From: Branchiostoma belcheri
Lineage: Eukaryota; Chordata; Leptocardii; Amphioxiformes; Branchiostomatidae
Reading direction: 5' to 3'
Assembly (NCBI RefSeq): GCF_001625305.1
Contig: NW_017802491.1
Coordinates: forward strand, 2,474,312 to 2,538,311
Length of the DNA: 64,000 nucleotides
The first letter of the stretch is position 1. Each line of letters begins with the position of its first letter. The notes under the pieces were generated by a model. It was not told the origin of the DNA and searched no databases. It was given only the letters and a program-made list of their open reading frames with translations. This document shows positions 1 to 14,100 of the stretch, piece by piece. Made by a program: the position numbers and the translations under genes.

Positions 1-208
1 TTGTATACTGTAATTTTTTTACTTCCGAAAATGTAAAGCAAGATAAGAGACAGTACTGGTTGTGTAAAAGACAATCCCTATATCAATTTTTACTTCAGGT
101 CTGAAGATTACCATTCCTTTATATGCCATATCTTTTAGGGTCTTGTTTGCCAGGTAAAATGAAGAGGTGTGATAGAGTAATATTCTTAATGTCAAGATAA
201 TCATATAC

Positions 209-294
209 CTGTAGTATCTGGTGTTTAGCTTGCAGACAGTTTTTATACAGCTCATTGAATTCTAAAACGACCCCAACAAAGCCATTGTCCTTTT
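209..294 (-). CDS. Possible internal exon of an unidentified minus-strand gene
   Basis: The minus strand reads an 86-nt open segment flanked by a good acceptor (ends AACACTCAG, just above 294) and a donor (GTATAT, just below 209). It encodes 28 full codons, including DNGFVGVVLEFNELYKN and ending KHQILQ, and looks like ordinary coding sequence. I do not recognise the protein. If real, its gene is divergent from UNK and runs off the left edge. Upstream exons between 295 and about 1400 were not identified, so this rests on splice signals and composition only. Confidence 0.3.
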
Positions 295-1299
295 CTGAGT
301 GTTTAAAAGATGTCATTAATCATAGCCCAGAAATGGTAGTACTAGTAGTTACTGCTATTATTAGAATTAACATAGATTTTGTAAAATCACTTTGCCAAGT
401 CTCAGTGCACATAATGTCTGTACAATAATCCTTCAGTGCTGTTTACTGTTCCCTCATTTCCTCCTCTTCCTCCAGGAGCCAAATATTTTGTGATGTTTAC
501 GTATGTCTTTCCTTCCAGCGTCCTACCAAGGCATCTTCAGAGCCAACTCCATTTCCTGTTGAGTAATTTCTTCTCCATAACCCTCTTCCTTTACTTCCTC
601 ATTCTAAATCCCATTTGGCAATCACCATGTTCAGTAGCTAACATTTGACCATGATAGTGTAGTATTGTAGCAAACCTTGACAAGCCTTGTCTTGCCATCT
701 GGAAAAACAGTTGTATGGATGTCAGACTGTTGAACAGTTAATTTGTGACACAGCAGTATTTGAAGGCAGACCAAGAATTCGTACTAATTTACTCCCTTAA
801 TGATATTTCGGGTCACATTTTGAGAAAGACGATAGTGAAACATGCTTAGTTTTTCAATTTAAATTTCGACAGTTTCTATGTAGTGATACATGTACAGGTC
901 TTCTTGGTTTGCATTTGTTTTGTCAGTGGATTTTTCATGTGCACATTTAATTTCAAATGTCTGAAACATGCTCACAAGTGGAATTTGGTATTAAAATAAG
1001 TCATCATGTTCATGTTTACGATATAAAAAATTGCATATTCACAGATCTAAGATTACTAATGAGAGCTGCATACATGGCCTAAACTTCTTTCAGACATGCT
1101 TATTTTCATATCTTATTTTTACCACTAGTGTTACCCATTAACCGCCTTTACTTGGTTGGAATTAATGCCAGTAGAGCAGGTGCAAAAGGATCCTGAAGAT
1201 GCTAATTTTACCCTTTCTAGTGATTGCAAGCCTGTAATATACAGGTCATATAACTTTATATGACGTTATATGTAACGTTATTCATATGTAACTTTATGT
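295..1299. other. Left flank without an assignable gene
   Basis: AT-rich sequence between the possible minus-strand exon and the UNK promoter. Only short ORFs are present, none resembling a known protein. A minor palindromic, duplicated AT motif (variants of TATGTAACGTTA / CATATAACTTTATAT) lies at about 1229-1300. I see no RNA gene. Confidence 0.5.
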
Positions 1300-1563
1300 T
1301 GCACCCACGTCTTGATGACCAGCAAAATGTGACAGCTTTATTCTAAGTGTCACATTGTATACTTCGCATCGAGAAATATGTACAGGAGCGTAAAATCTAG
1401 GTCGTTGGTAAATCTGTCTGGAGATACGTCTCATATTTTGTTTTTTAACCTCCTTCAAAATATCGTTCACCTGTCCCTTACTATACTACGTTTGACTCGT
1501 GACCCCCAGATTTCCCGTGAGTCCTTGCGGCTGGGTGGGCGCGCGTCCGTGTTGTTAGCCAAG
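1300..1563 (+). promoter_or_regulatory. Putative UNK promoter and 5' UTR
   Basis: The sequence becomes GC-rich just before the start codon (GGGTGGGCGCGCGTCC near 1534-1549), unlike the AT-rich flank. The start context GCCAAGATGCCG resembles the YY1-type AAGATGGCG element that often overlaps start codons of TATA-less promoters. I see no TATA box. The transcription start cannot be placed from sequence alone. Confidence 0.4.
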
Positions 1564-4500
1564 ATGCCGTCGGAGGACAACAAAACAGCAGCTGCCGTCG
1601 TTCAAAATGTTCCCGAAAAACCCTTCCACTACATGTAAGCATCTGGACGACAGTATTCTCTTTTCTGAGACCATTTCAGGGTGTCATTTGGTGAGTTTGG
1701 TGCTAATCCGTGCTTGTTTTCGCCAGGTATCTGAAGGAGTTTAGAACGCAGCAGTGTCAGGACTTTCTCCAGCACAAGTGTCAACAGCATCGGCCCTTTA
1801 CCTGTTTCCACTGGCATTTTATGAACCAGAGGCGACGAAGACCGATCAGGAGAAGAGACGGGACCTTCAACTATAGCCCCGACATCTACTGTGATAAATT
1901 TGACGAGCAGTCAGGCATCTGTCCGAACGGAGACGAGTGAGTAAAAGTGTATTTCAACTGGCCGCCAAAACATCGGCCCTCCCCCTTCGCCAAACTTCCC
2001 GATCGCTTATACATGTAGACCTGATCTTGAAAGTGTTTGACAGCAGGAATTTTACTTTTCTTAAACACACCAAGTGTTTCCATGTGGTCTCTATAACACC
2101 ATTTATTAGCCTGTGGTTTTGTTAGTTTACTAAAACCTTCGATTTCCTTGATATGCTAGAACAAACTTAGGCGCCGAACATTTGCGTCTGTTACTACTTT
2201 GTTACCGTAAACAGTAGTAAAAGCCAACAAGGTTCATGCAATATTGGAGTATTTTTTGCTCCTTTTAGTCTAGAATTTTTGAATCTGAAAGCCATCATAA
2301 CACCTTGGCAGATGTAGGGTGCACAGAAATGGACTTTAATGTCGATTTCACTATCTTTACGGGTTTGATGGTGACCATTTTCGCCGTAGATTTCAGTTGA
2401 TATCGTAGTGGGAAAGTACCGCTAGTTTCGCTTCCGGACTTGTTTTTTCCTCGCTAAACTCTTTAAGTTTGGTGTATTTTAGTGCAATATTTGGTGTTTG
2501 GGGGAGTGAGAATTATTCCATGTGTTTTTACGCAGGCTGGGCTGTTGTGTTTTGATTTCTCTGCTCAGTGAATTTTACGAATTTGGCGGGTTGTCAGACC
2601 ACTGAGGTCACCATGTCTCTGCCCCTGCCTATGTGTTTGGGGTCACGTAGAGCTAACTATAGATGTGTTCACAACTTTCTCTTGATATTAAAAACTAGAT
2701 TTTGTAAATATGTCATGGTTTAGTGAAATTTGAATTGATCTCTGATCACCTCAAAGTCAGCCCAAGGCTCTCCATGCTCAGAAGTTTCCCCAAGAATGTT
2801 GACGTAATTCAGCGTAACAATATCGCTATCCAAAATGGCGGGCCTGATTCAAAATCTTGTGGGAGGGTTTTTCTCGACTTTTCTTCTTTTAGCTTCTGAA
2901 ATACTCATCCGAGACGACTTAAGTTATTTCTGTTCCATAGATCTTTGCCCTAGATTCTTAAGGAAGTTATAAATTGCTACACAGGTGGTGTTTTTACGTG
3001 ATAGAAGACCTTAGGGTTAACCAGGGTCGCGAACCAAAACAGGAAGTTTACATTTGTGCTATTGTTGGCATCGTACATGGGCCGACCAAAATATTCTGCA
3101 TATGGGCCAACTAGGTCGCATCGGAGCGACATCATGAATGTTTTGCCCTTTGGTTTGCCAATGTCTAAACACTTAGTTGTTCTCTCTGTCCTGTTTTATG
3201 ACACTTGGTGGTGGTATTTTTGTGTGAAATGTGATATAGTATTTTTGTGATCATATTTCAATCATGGTGTCTGAAAAGTAAGTAGTGGTCATGATGTCAT
3301 ATCTACTCTCCCCTCCAATTGGTTTTGAATTTATGTTTTCAACAGAGAAAATATGTACATATGCTGTGTCTGGAATAGTGTTGCTGATACCTTTTGCATA
3401 TTTTCTGGGTTGTGTTTGTATTTCTATCATTTATTTCAGGACAAATAATTATGTAAACAAATCGTGATCACCCAATGATTAGATTAATAGCGACATAAAG
3501 GAAAATCTAATTGTCCTCCACGCTCAATGTCCCCTCTGCATTTGGATACACAATGATGTCATTGTAGGCAACTTGAAATGTAATTATGTCGCTGATTGTG
3601 GATTTCATTGCTTTCTTTTCCTTGACTTGAGCACATACGTGTAGAATAGGATTGATGTTAACTCAAGTGAGAATGTAGTTTTTGTTTCCCTATGTGACGT
3701 AGAAAAATATTTTTTTTGTATTACTCGGGCATGCCAAGAAATTTCTGTAGTTTTAAGTTAGAATGAATTAATGTCTATGAACTAATGAACTAATACTTTA
3801 TTTTTAATTTTTCACTGACTCTCCTAAGAAACTGAAATTCATTTTGTGGGTATTGTTTTTCTTAGTTTCCTTGTACATGTAATTATAGCATAGGGTCTTT
3901 TTTCACTTTTTTTGTTATGTCCTTGAACTTCTTCATATCAATATACCAGTCCTATAGGACTGACTTCAGTATGTTGTACTATTCTCTTACATACATGTTA
4001 GTCATTAGGAAAACTTTTTATTTCAAATAGAGCTGGTAAGAAAAAGTTCATCTCATCCAGGTCATTCGCTACAACTTTGTGCTGTCATTTAGTTCTGTAG
4101 CCCTGGGGATAGCATATATGATTTGTAAAATATAATTAGAAAGCTTTTTTCTATGGGTGGTGTGTGTGTGAAACAAAAAGTTGATAACTGAAAAGTATAA
4201 TGGAAGTACATATGTACTATATGTATAAAGGTTCTATTTGGGTTACTATTTATTTAGACTAGTACAATTCTTTCTGTAGTCATCTTTATATAAACAGTAG
4301 CCTCTTCACCACGTTCAAATTTAAACTTTGATTATTGATTCAGTAAAAATAGGGCAAATAATTGGTTGGGAGAGTAAGCCCACTGCCAACTGAAATCTTA
4401 GAGTGCCCAAACTCTCCTGGCAAGTATGTCATTCTCTCTAGATTTTGATACTTTTCACAATTTCAGTCAGTGTTGTCTTGTAGAGAATATAAACTGTGTC

Positions 4501-5141
4501 TGACATATTGGTTGATTGTTTGATGAATATCAGAGGTGTCAACAATGCTGCTCTACTCCCAGTGGGCCCTGGTTATGATAGCGGATAGAGTCCTGCAAGT
4601 TTGCATAAGGAACAACTAATGAGCCTAAATCCAATTGTGTAATTATCTAAATGACCTAGTTTCTGATACATGATGATTATCAGTGTTTACATGTGCAGTG
4701 TTTACATGTGCAGTGTATACATCTATGAAGGAGGAAAGAAAGGATAGTTTGATAGATACATACATGAGTTAGAAAAGCCCTTTCTGTTCTACTTTGTCTT
4801 ATTGGATGTAGACCTTTATACATGTATCTCTGAAATTGGCCAACCCCAATAGTCATAATAATATCAAATATGTCTCAGATAGTTGTTGCCAACCTTTAGT
4901 CTTAATTTTTTTTTCATTCAAGATAGCATACTTTTTTTAGTAAGCAATGTGAATCGCACATTCTAAATTGTGTATCTGCAGAAAGCATGATTCCAACATA
5001 GTTCAGTAATGTGTGTAATGTACTGTATACTAACTTAAAGGCTAAAATTAGAAAACCAGGTGTGAACGGTTTAGCAGGACATGTTAAGAGTGGGGAAGGC
5101 CAGATCACAGTGGGTTTAAATACAGTATACTTTACCACTGG

Positions 5142-5195
<54 letters not shown>

Positions 5196-8100
5196 TACAT
5201 AATGTGTACATACATACATACGTACTACAATGTACATGACAGAAAAGGAACATTTAAGGACTATTCCATTGTAAATATTTAGAGATGAGTCAACCTTTCT
5301 GCAAAAGTGTGCAAAGCTTATGACTCATGAGTTAAACAAAAAATGGGCAAGTCAGTGGTTATTCCTAAGCTAAGAGTATTATTTATAGTGGATCATCATT
5401 ATTGAATATGTTTTCAAATTCAAGAACTAGTACCTCCCTCCTGTGCCCTGTAAATGGAACAGTCCAAAGAGTTAGTGAGCTGCCCCTAGTTTCCTGTCTT
5501 CCTGCCTAACTGTATAAAAGTCCACTCTGGCGCCAACTAGTTAGGCAAATATATCAGTGGTACACATGTATCTGGGACTGCATTGGCCATCAATGATTGC
5601 TTACTCGCTATCTGGGCAAAGGAAATATTTCATGTTTTAATGCAATATCAATTATTGTTAGTGCAGTAATGAAATCTACCATGGTATCTATTGAGCAAGA
5701 CAGGGAAAATTAAGCACTTTGTTTGAATTATGATGGTTGTAACATGTACTGTAGATGGTCCTGCAGGACGACAAGGGCCCAAGAAGAACATGTACTTCAT
5801 CTAGTTGAACTGCACCGTGTTTTGTGTCAAGACATTCTGAGATATGGTTACCAAAGAATATTTTGAGGAGACAAAGAAAGTGATTACACATGTAAATCTC
5901 ATTCTCAGACAACAATTTGCTGTGGTAACTTGGCCTATGATAAAATTTAAAAAAAGAGCCTTGATACTCCATTTTAACATCTCAAGAGTTAACTCAGATT
6001 ACCTGCCAATATGATGTATCATTGGTAGTTTTTTTTCCTACTGATTACATCAGCATTTCAGTGTGGACAACTGTGGCAATTTCGGCTGAGTTGTTGTCAT
6101 TGAAAAACAACATTTACTCTTTTTCTTTTGTTCTTTTTCTTTTAATCTTATGCTTCTTTGCAGGCTTGCTGTTTTCAAGGAATTTCTCAGACAAAAGAAA
6201 TAATCATAGAGTAAGCCTGAAGTATCTGAAGGTTCTAAAAGAACAGAATGAGTTTTTCTTCCATAAGGCCATGTTGATTTGATTATATGGATGACATCCA
6301 CGCGCGCATGAATTTTCGGCCGTTTCCAAAAAAAAAAAAATTTCAACCATACTGTAAATCGTACAAAACCGTTGCAAAATGAGCAAATATATACCGTAAG
6401 TTGCAAAATAAATATTGGAAAACGATACCAATGTCGCAGAATGCCAAAATCAAACGAAAAAGACAAAACTGTAAAGAAATGAATTTGAGGAGTAGATTAT
6501 TCGCCATACCATACTCTGTGTCATTTGTTTAACCTTCATGACCACGTGGATTTCATCATGAAAGCAACTTTTTTTTTTTGCTTAACTTTTTTTTTTATTC
6601 GCACGCTCGCATCAGTTTTGGGGTTCCCAGAGGATGTCATCCATATAATCAAATCAACATGGCCTAAGTTCCAATCACTGATGTGAAGGAAGGGGCCAAA
6701 CTGTAATACAAATGTATTGTTGTTTGATAAAAATATATATACTGTACAGTTTAAAGAAGCTTCAAATTTTGCATGCTGTCCTTAGGTAGTGCCACTTTTC
6801 TCATTACTATATTATTTTCCATCAATCAAATGCATGGCCTTGAAAAAGAGATCATTATCTCAAAACATGCTGTTTTGTTTACAGTAAACACATATGTCGT
6901 CACATACTCTTTGAGTTCCATATCACACCAAATCTAAATCACATGCATGATTTATGACTACTGTCTCAGACCTTACGTAATAGTGAAAAAAATGGGTGTC
7001 ACATCTCTATGAATATTAGTAATCTATACTTTACTCTGATGCTCACTCCATCAGACTTACTTGGAACCTCACTATAACTGTCTTGTCAGTAGGATAATGT
7101 TTTGGACAAGTTCCCAACAGCCAAATAAGAGACAGATAAGACTTATATTGTGAAAAACTTGGCAGTGTGCTTCTATGTAGTATTACTGTAAAGACTGAAT
7201 AATTGGAAGGGTGTGCAGCCAGATATATGTAGGGCTTCTGTATTGAAAGTTTGAAAAAGAAACTTACAATATACCGTTAAGTTAAGGCATTTGATTCAAT
7301 ACTAAGCTTGGATGAATACATGAAGTATGTGCATATTTATAGTAGACCTTCCTGTAGTTCTAAAAGAGCTCAAATCAGCAAAAAAGCCACAATATTTTTC
7401 ATGTCAGGATCAGATACGATGGAATTGAAAGCTGATGTGTCATTGTTGATAGGACTTAAGACCTACAATTTATCTGAGAATTACTTGAATTTCTTTCACA
7501 ATTTTTCATATTCAATTACTGCAGTTTCTTATTAGGAGGTTATTTTGTGCTAGGCATCTGTTTAGGCAATTGCATGATCAGAGAAACATAGGTAAACACG
7601 TTAAATGTTATATTTAGTATCAAAAATTGTTGATACATATTTGGTTCAGATGCAACCAGTGTAATGCCAATGGTAGCAAAAACAAAATCATGATGTGATT
7701 GCGATTGCAAGCAATTGCAACATACATATTCATGGAAATGAATAAAATAAAATATGATATACCTACATGTAGACTTAATATTTGATATAATGTATTAATA
7801 AGAACTGAGTTACTTGTTGTAAAATATGGTTCTTGATATCCACAATACATAAAGGTGGAGAGAATCAAATGTTTTACCTGTGAAAATATGCCAGAGGTAA
7901 TGATTCCGGAAGCACAGGAGTAGCTGGTACTGATTGCAGATGTACAGTGTGTATCAGGTTACAGTACAGGGCCCTACATTTCCAGCAGTTGCATAAAACA
8001 TAAGGACACAGGTGGTCTGGAAAACATGGGCTGCTTCAGCAGAGGTTATCAGTCTGATTAGTGCTGTTAGAAATGTTTTCTCAACATGAAAATACTTATC

Positions 8101-11100
8101 AGTTAGACAGTGGTGTACCAGTACATGTAGGTAGTTTAAAGGTCAACATTGTGACTAAAACTGAAGTTACCAATGTTGGTTGGTTGTGTACAAGTATTAT
8201 ACTAGTCTCTATCAGGGATAATGTCACAATTTTTTCCATGTATTCTTAGCAGGTGTTATTTTATGCACTGGTCCTTAATTTCAACATAACACCTAAGGTT
8301 GATGTACTTACAAAATGTTGCCTAGCGCAGGCATATGAACTCTTGAGGTGGTCCCTGGACTCGCCAGCTGTATGGTAGTTTGAGACAATCATAGGACAAT
8401 CAAAGATTGCAGGCAGTACGACGCCTTTCATATCATATTGTGAGCCTTTATTTCTACCAGCGGCTGCGGGATGAAAGATACACATTGTTGCATTATCCAT
8501 TCCGCGGAGGTAAAAAACAATGACGAGGAGCCCAGACAATCAAGTCATGTAGAACTGTGATGTTGTGGAGGGATAATTGCTTACATGTATGTATAAGGGC
8601 AGAGTGTGTATTGGAGCGCTGTGCAGACTAATCGACAGGCCAGTAGGGATGAATGGGAGGTTGGGAACAGAGCGCAGAGGCCTCCCAGTCTCACCTGCAC
8701 TGTGTATGGGCCACTGTCTTGTACTGAACAAGACTCTGGTGAAGAATGCTGTACATGTACAGAAGCAACTGGTGGCTGTAAACTGCAGGTACCCCTTTCC
8801 TCTGTCATATCGTTAGTCCAGGTACGATATATGTTATTGCATGGCAGGTGATGATGATAGTCAATTCACATGATGAATTACTTGTCGGGGATAATAGTTG
8901 AGCATGACGAAGTTATATGTACAAATATGTTACAAATGATGGCTGCTGTTGTTGTCTCTACTACCAGTAATTTCTAAGAACCTTCACAACATTCAGTCAG
9001 TATTCAGGGATGTGCTATTTAACAAGCTCAGTAGATACATATAGACTAGACTCAAGAAGATACTGTTACGTGGCAGGCTTATATCACTCCTACAGCCTGG
9101 AGCCAATGAGCCATTCAAACGTAATGCAGAACCTTCCCAGAAGTAACAATGTTGTAGAAGGGAAAGCTTTCTGCGTCACCTGGGAAATGTTTTTCAAACA
9201 GCTTACCTTCCTGGTTACATCTACCATTGTTTGTTTTTACCCGAACATTGTCTAACTGTAACTGTAGCTAGTACCTCCATTGTAACAGCCAGGCTTTTTT
9301 TTTTGGTACAATGTATATGGTTACCTGGGCTGGGCAGTGCAACAGGTGGGTACTTTGTTCTGACTAATGTACCTCTTCCTGATACTGTGCCTATCCTTGT
9401 CATGTACATGGAGGTTTGTACCTTATCTTGTACATGAGATGTATGCTTTCTGGTCTTCCTGAGCTTTGTTTGCCCAACCATATGTAGCTAAATATCAGTG
9501 GTAAATGTTAGACCCAGTTGTACTGTATAGAGCAATCTTTCAAGTTGTGTACTAAACTAAGTATTGAGTACGGTACGAATAGAGTTTGAACACAACACTC
9601 AGTCACCTTTCCCTCTGACCCTCATGAGGTCACCATTTATGGTTGTTCAGATGACTGAAGCTTTTATAATTGACTGGGAAGAAATTAACATGATGAGCAC
9701 ATTTTGCCAAAGATTTTGTTTTGTCAGTTTGATTTTCATAGGCTTCGTTTTTGGTTATCAAATGTAAGATTTTTGGCCAAGAAAGATATTATGTTTTGAA
9801 AACTTGCATTTACTCCCATTTTCAACAGAACGAAATGTCCTCAAATTAGTCTGTTTACCTTATGTGAGAAAGGTGGAGCCGAGCTAGCGCTGCATGTATT
9901 TCTCTACATGGGAAAGGCCTTGTGCAGCCCTACAAGTTACAAAGATGCCTCAATATGGAAATGCCATCAAGTTTTCTTCAGTGAAGAAAAGATATTTACA
10001 TATACTGTAATCAGGGTTGGACAAGTTTTAAAAAATCCACTGGCCCTATCGGGCAAGTACAAGGTCATTTCCACTTACCCGAACCAACTTTTTACTTGCC
10101 CAAAATATACAAATTTCAATGCATTTTTACTACCACCAATTTTAAAATTGTCTTATTTTGGAGTTGATAATGTTGGATGCTTTATTTATGGAAATAAGGT
10201 GATTTGACTTGCTCCAAACACCGTAGAGGCTATACTTTGCATCCAAAAAATTTACTTGCCCAATCGGGCAAGTGTAGGGGCACATGCACTTGCCCAAACA
10301 GTGCTTTTACTTGCCCTGGGCAAGTGGGCAATGGGACTTGTCCAACCCTGACTGTATTCCAATATTTCTGTTTGCAGAAAGTGGGAATAAACATGTACCT
10401 AGTGGTAGTCTCTTTAGTTCATACCACCAACAGGTTGTTTACAATGCTTAGTTTCTCCATAGCATTGCAAATTTTGGTCTATGCTATAGATAAGTCTACA
10501 ACAAGGTGAACATAAGGACAGATAAGGTAAGAAGTTGCCTTCATCTGCATGATATGTACAGTACTGTGCAACTGTAGATTAGTTATCAGGCATTGTGCTG
10601 TAGGCACTAGTGTGGGAGCAGGTGGGTTGGATTACGTGTCCCTTGATTGCATATGAATATGAAGTTACCATCTTTCTTGGAAAAGAGCAAATGTGGGGGA
10701 AGATCACAGCAGTAAAAAGTAGCTTGTCGTAACTATAGATTTAGTATAGATAGCACATGATGATGATGTCTCAAAGACACCTACAATGTATCAGGTGGAG
10801 AGAAATTTTTGTGGCCAAACTTCTGTCATTCTAATCTGTTTATGTCTCCTCAAATTTGAAAAAAAAAAACACGACATCACACTAATAGGTAATTTCTCTC
10901 TAGGTAAAAAATTGCATTATCTATGATTGTAAATCAATTTGAGTAACGTTCTTTGTATACCACCAGAGCCTTTTCCCTGCTTATGTTTTGGTAGTCCCCC
11001 TGCTACATGTACCTTCCTCAGGGCAATACTAACTGGTTTTCCTAGGTAAATGAAGTAATATTTACAGCAACACAGGATTTTGTCAGTCTAAAACAATATG

Positions 11101-14100
11101 GCCTCTTTGGGAATATCATTTTGAATATTCTTTGATACTTTTGGCATTTTCACATAGATTTTAATTGATGTTGAAAGCTGTACTTGTTGAATCTACTATG
11201 CCATTATTGTTACTCCTGGCCACTAATCCTGTTCCCTGCACTGTTTTGAAATCTTCTTGATTTTGCAGAAAATGTTACCTATGACTGGAATATACTTGGT
11301 AGCTGTAATTGAAATTTTCTGAATGGTTAATGCATATCTGCATATTGACTGAGTAGGGAATGCTTCAGACAAGGCAGGCGGACCTGTTTGCTATAGCTGG
11401 AAAATTCCAGCTAGATATTCATGAAGATGTAAGAGTGTTATACGTAATCAGTATAATCAGAAACGTACTGTAATGTTGATAACACAATGTAACAAAGTCC
11501 TGCACAAATCTATGTTTCTCTTATTTTGTCCACATCATGCATGAAGCATATTTTATGCACAGTGAGCAGTGAACCCTTGATTTGAAGTTACATTCACCAA
11601 CCGTATGTACATGTGACATGTTATGGTTATTATCAGTTAAAGATCTCGTTTTTAAATTTAGCACAAATACTTCCACCCATGGTTGTCCTGTGAAATCTGT
11701 GTTTCCTATCTGACATTGTTTTTGTCCTCCCTCCATTTGCAGTTGCCCCTATTTACACCGTACGGCCGGAGACACAGAACGGAGATATCACCTACGCTAC
11801 TACAAAACCAGTACCTGTGTACATGAGACAGATAGTAGAGGCTACTGCGTGAAAAACGGGCCCCACTGTGCGTTTGCACACGGCCCTCACGACCTCCGGC
11901 CCGCGGTCTACGATATCCGAGAGCTGCAGGCTCAGCAGCAAACGCCGGGGAATAATCCCTCCGACACGAATGGGCTCTCCCTCCCGGAGAAACAAGAAAA
12001 GAATATGATAGTTAATGAAGACCCAAAGTGGAATGGTGAGTGCAACTGCCACACACGGCACACACATTTTGGGATACTTTTCTTCTGTAATTTCTAACTT
12101 TTAGTTATAAACTGTTTCTGAAAGTATCTTCAAGTTCATGTTTTCACTCTTCCTGAAAATGCATGTGTAAATATTGGAGTCACTATGAGAAGAATGTCAA
12201 GTGTGTATCTTGAATAAGTAAGCACACATACTCTTGATGTAAATTTTTAGCTCCCCATTTGTAGTATGATTTGACCTACAAACTACAGCAAGGTGTCTAA
12301 CCTTATTTAAAATAGTAATACTACTTTTACTATTATTTTGATTATTGCCATAGTTACTGATTCTGACCTAATTTTTTTCCAGATACCAACTTTGTTTTAG
12401 CAAATTACAAGACAGAATCATGCAAACGACCACCCAGGCTCTGTCGACAGGGGTACGCCTGCCCACAGTACCACAATTCCAGAGATCGTAGGAGAAGTCC
12501 TCGCAAGTTTAAGTATAGGTAACATCCACAGAACAATGCTTCTATTGTATGTTATTTCTAACCAATGATATATTTGTATCTGTAGAAAGGTACATGTTAA
12601 TATGGATTCTGTATTTAAAGATACTTTCAACAGATTGAGTGTTGTTTTGATTTTTGAGTTTAAATCTTGAAGTGGCATGAACTCTTTTTTTTGTGCAGCA
12701 TTTTCCGTTCGGGTAATTTAGGCATTAACTTGTTGATGCTGATGTTTGTCTGTTTCTCACTAGGTCCACACCCTGTCCTAATGTGAAGCATGGTGATGAG
12801 TGGGGGGATCCATCTCTGTGTGAGAATGGGGACAACTGTCAGTATTGTCACACTAGGACAGAGCAGCAATTCCACCCAGAGGTATGTAGGAACATGCTTG
12901 TCTGTGGCAATGGTTGTCACAACAGAAGCTGATTTCTACCTAGAGGTGTATATGGGTGTGTCACTGTTAGATCTGTTAAGAAACAGGTTGTTCAATATTC
13001 CTGTCAGTCTGTCAAGCTGTATCTTTTAGTGTATCGGTCAACCTATTAGCAACATTTGTCAGAGCAATTTAGATGTGACTAGATTTGAGCAATTCTGATG
13101 CGTAGCCTTTCCAATGTCCTCATGTTGTTGTGTCTCTTTCTTCCCCCCAGATTTACAAGTCTACCAAATGTAACGACATGCAGCAGACAAATTATTGTCC
13201 ACGTGGACCATTTTGTGCCTTTGCACATGTTGAACGTGAGTATCGCCCTTCTCATTCCCCTGTCCTCGTGCATGGAGTCCAACCGTCCCTGACAAAACTA
13301 ACCAAAAAGTTTTTGTTTTCACCAAAGTTTCTGTTCACAAGGACATTTCTGACTTTTTTGAAAGTTGTTTACCAAAAAGATCTGAGCACTCAAATCCCTT
13401 TTGAAACTGTCCTTGCTATAAAATTGGTCTGACCAGTTTTACTTTCATCCTTGTTTTTACCCCAGCAATAAGAAACATTACTTCTAATGATCATATAACA
13501 TCAATATAATCTTTGATTTTACAATACAGATTGAAAAAAACTCTGACTCCGTGATTAGTTTGGAACAAACTTTTCTGCTACTGAAGGATTTCTAGTCTTC
13601 GAAAAGGACATTATTGTCCAATATTGCTTAGAAGTGGAGTCATCTCAATCTGTCTATGATTTTATCACCTCAAACATGAAATTTCTGGCATTTGTGAATC
13701 TCTTTTGAAATAACTACATGTATTTTATGATAATAACTCATTTGCAAGTTTCAGTAGCACTTCAGCAGGATAGTCTACCAAAGATTTACTAGTCAGATGT
13801 TAACACATCTAAACTAATGTTACACATATGGACCACAGGATGTCCTCATTTCTTTAGTTATGGTATTTTGAATAATCTGGTAAACTATCCTGCAAGAAAA
13901 GCTACCGGTAAAGCTTCAATTACATCTTGCATGCAACAATATGTGTACTTTATGTGTCATGTCCTCTCTGTAGAATACATGTAACACATCAGTTAGTTCT
14001 CCCTCTTCAAGTATTGTAACCTTGGAATTGCCTGACTGCTGAACAGTCCCCTACTTGTGAGTTGTTGAATGAATGCCCTTGAATTTCGCCCCTCTATCAG

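Larger units (their letters stand above)
1937..11742 (+). other. UNK intron 2 (9.8 kb), repeat-bearing
   Basis: The donor GTGAGT follows the exon ending ...GAGACGA and the acceptor TTTGCAG precedes TTGCCCC. Joining them restores the second CCCH finger (GDDCPYLH). The intron carries a 15-bp tandem repeat (4681), an (AC)n microsatellite (5143) and two inverted-repeat elements (6266 and 10011). Open frames inside it are short and do not resemble known proteins. Confidence 0.85.

Noticed and set aside
4914-5237. 107-codon minus-strand ORF
   Set aside because: It is created by the (AC)n microsatellite read as repeated VC codons and has no splice or homology support.
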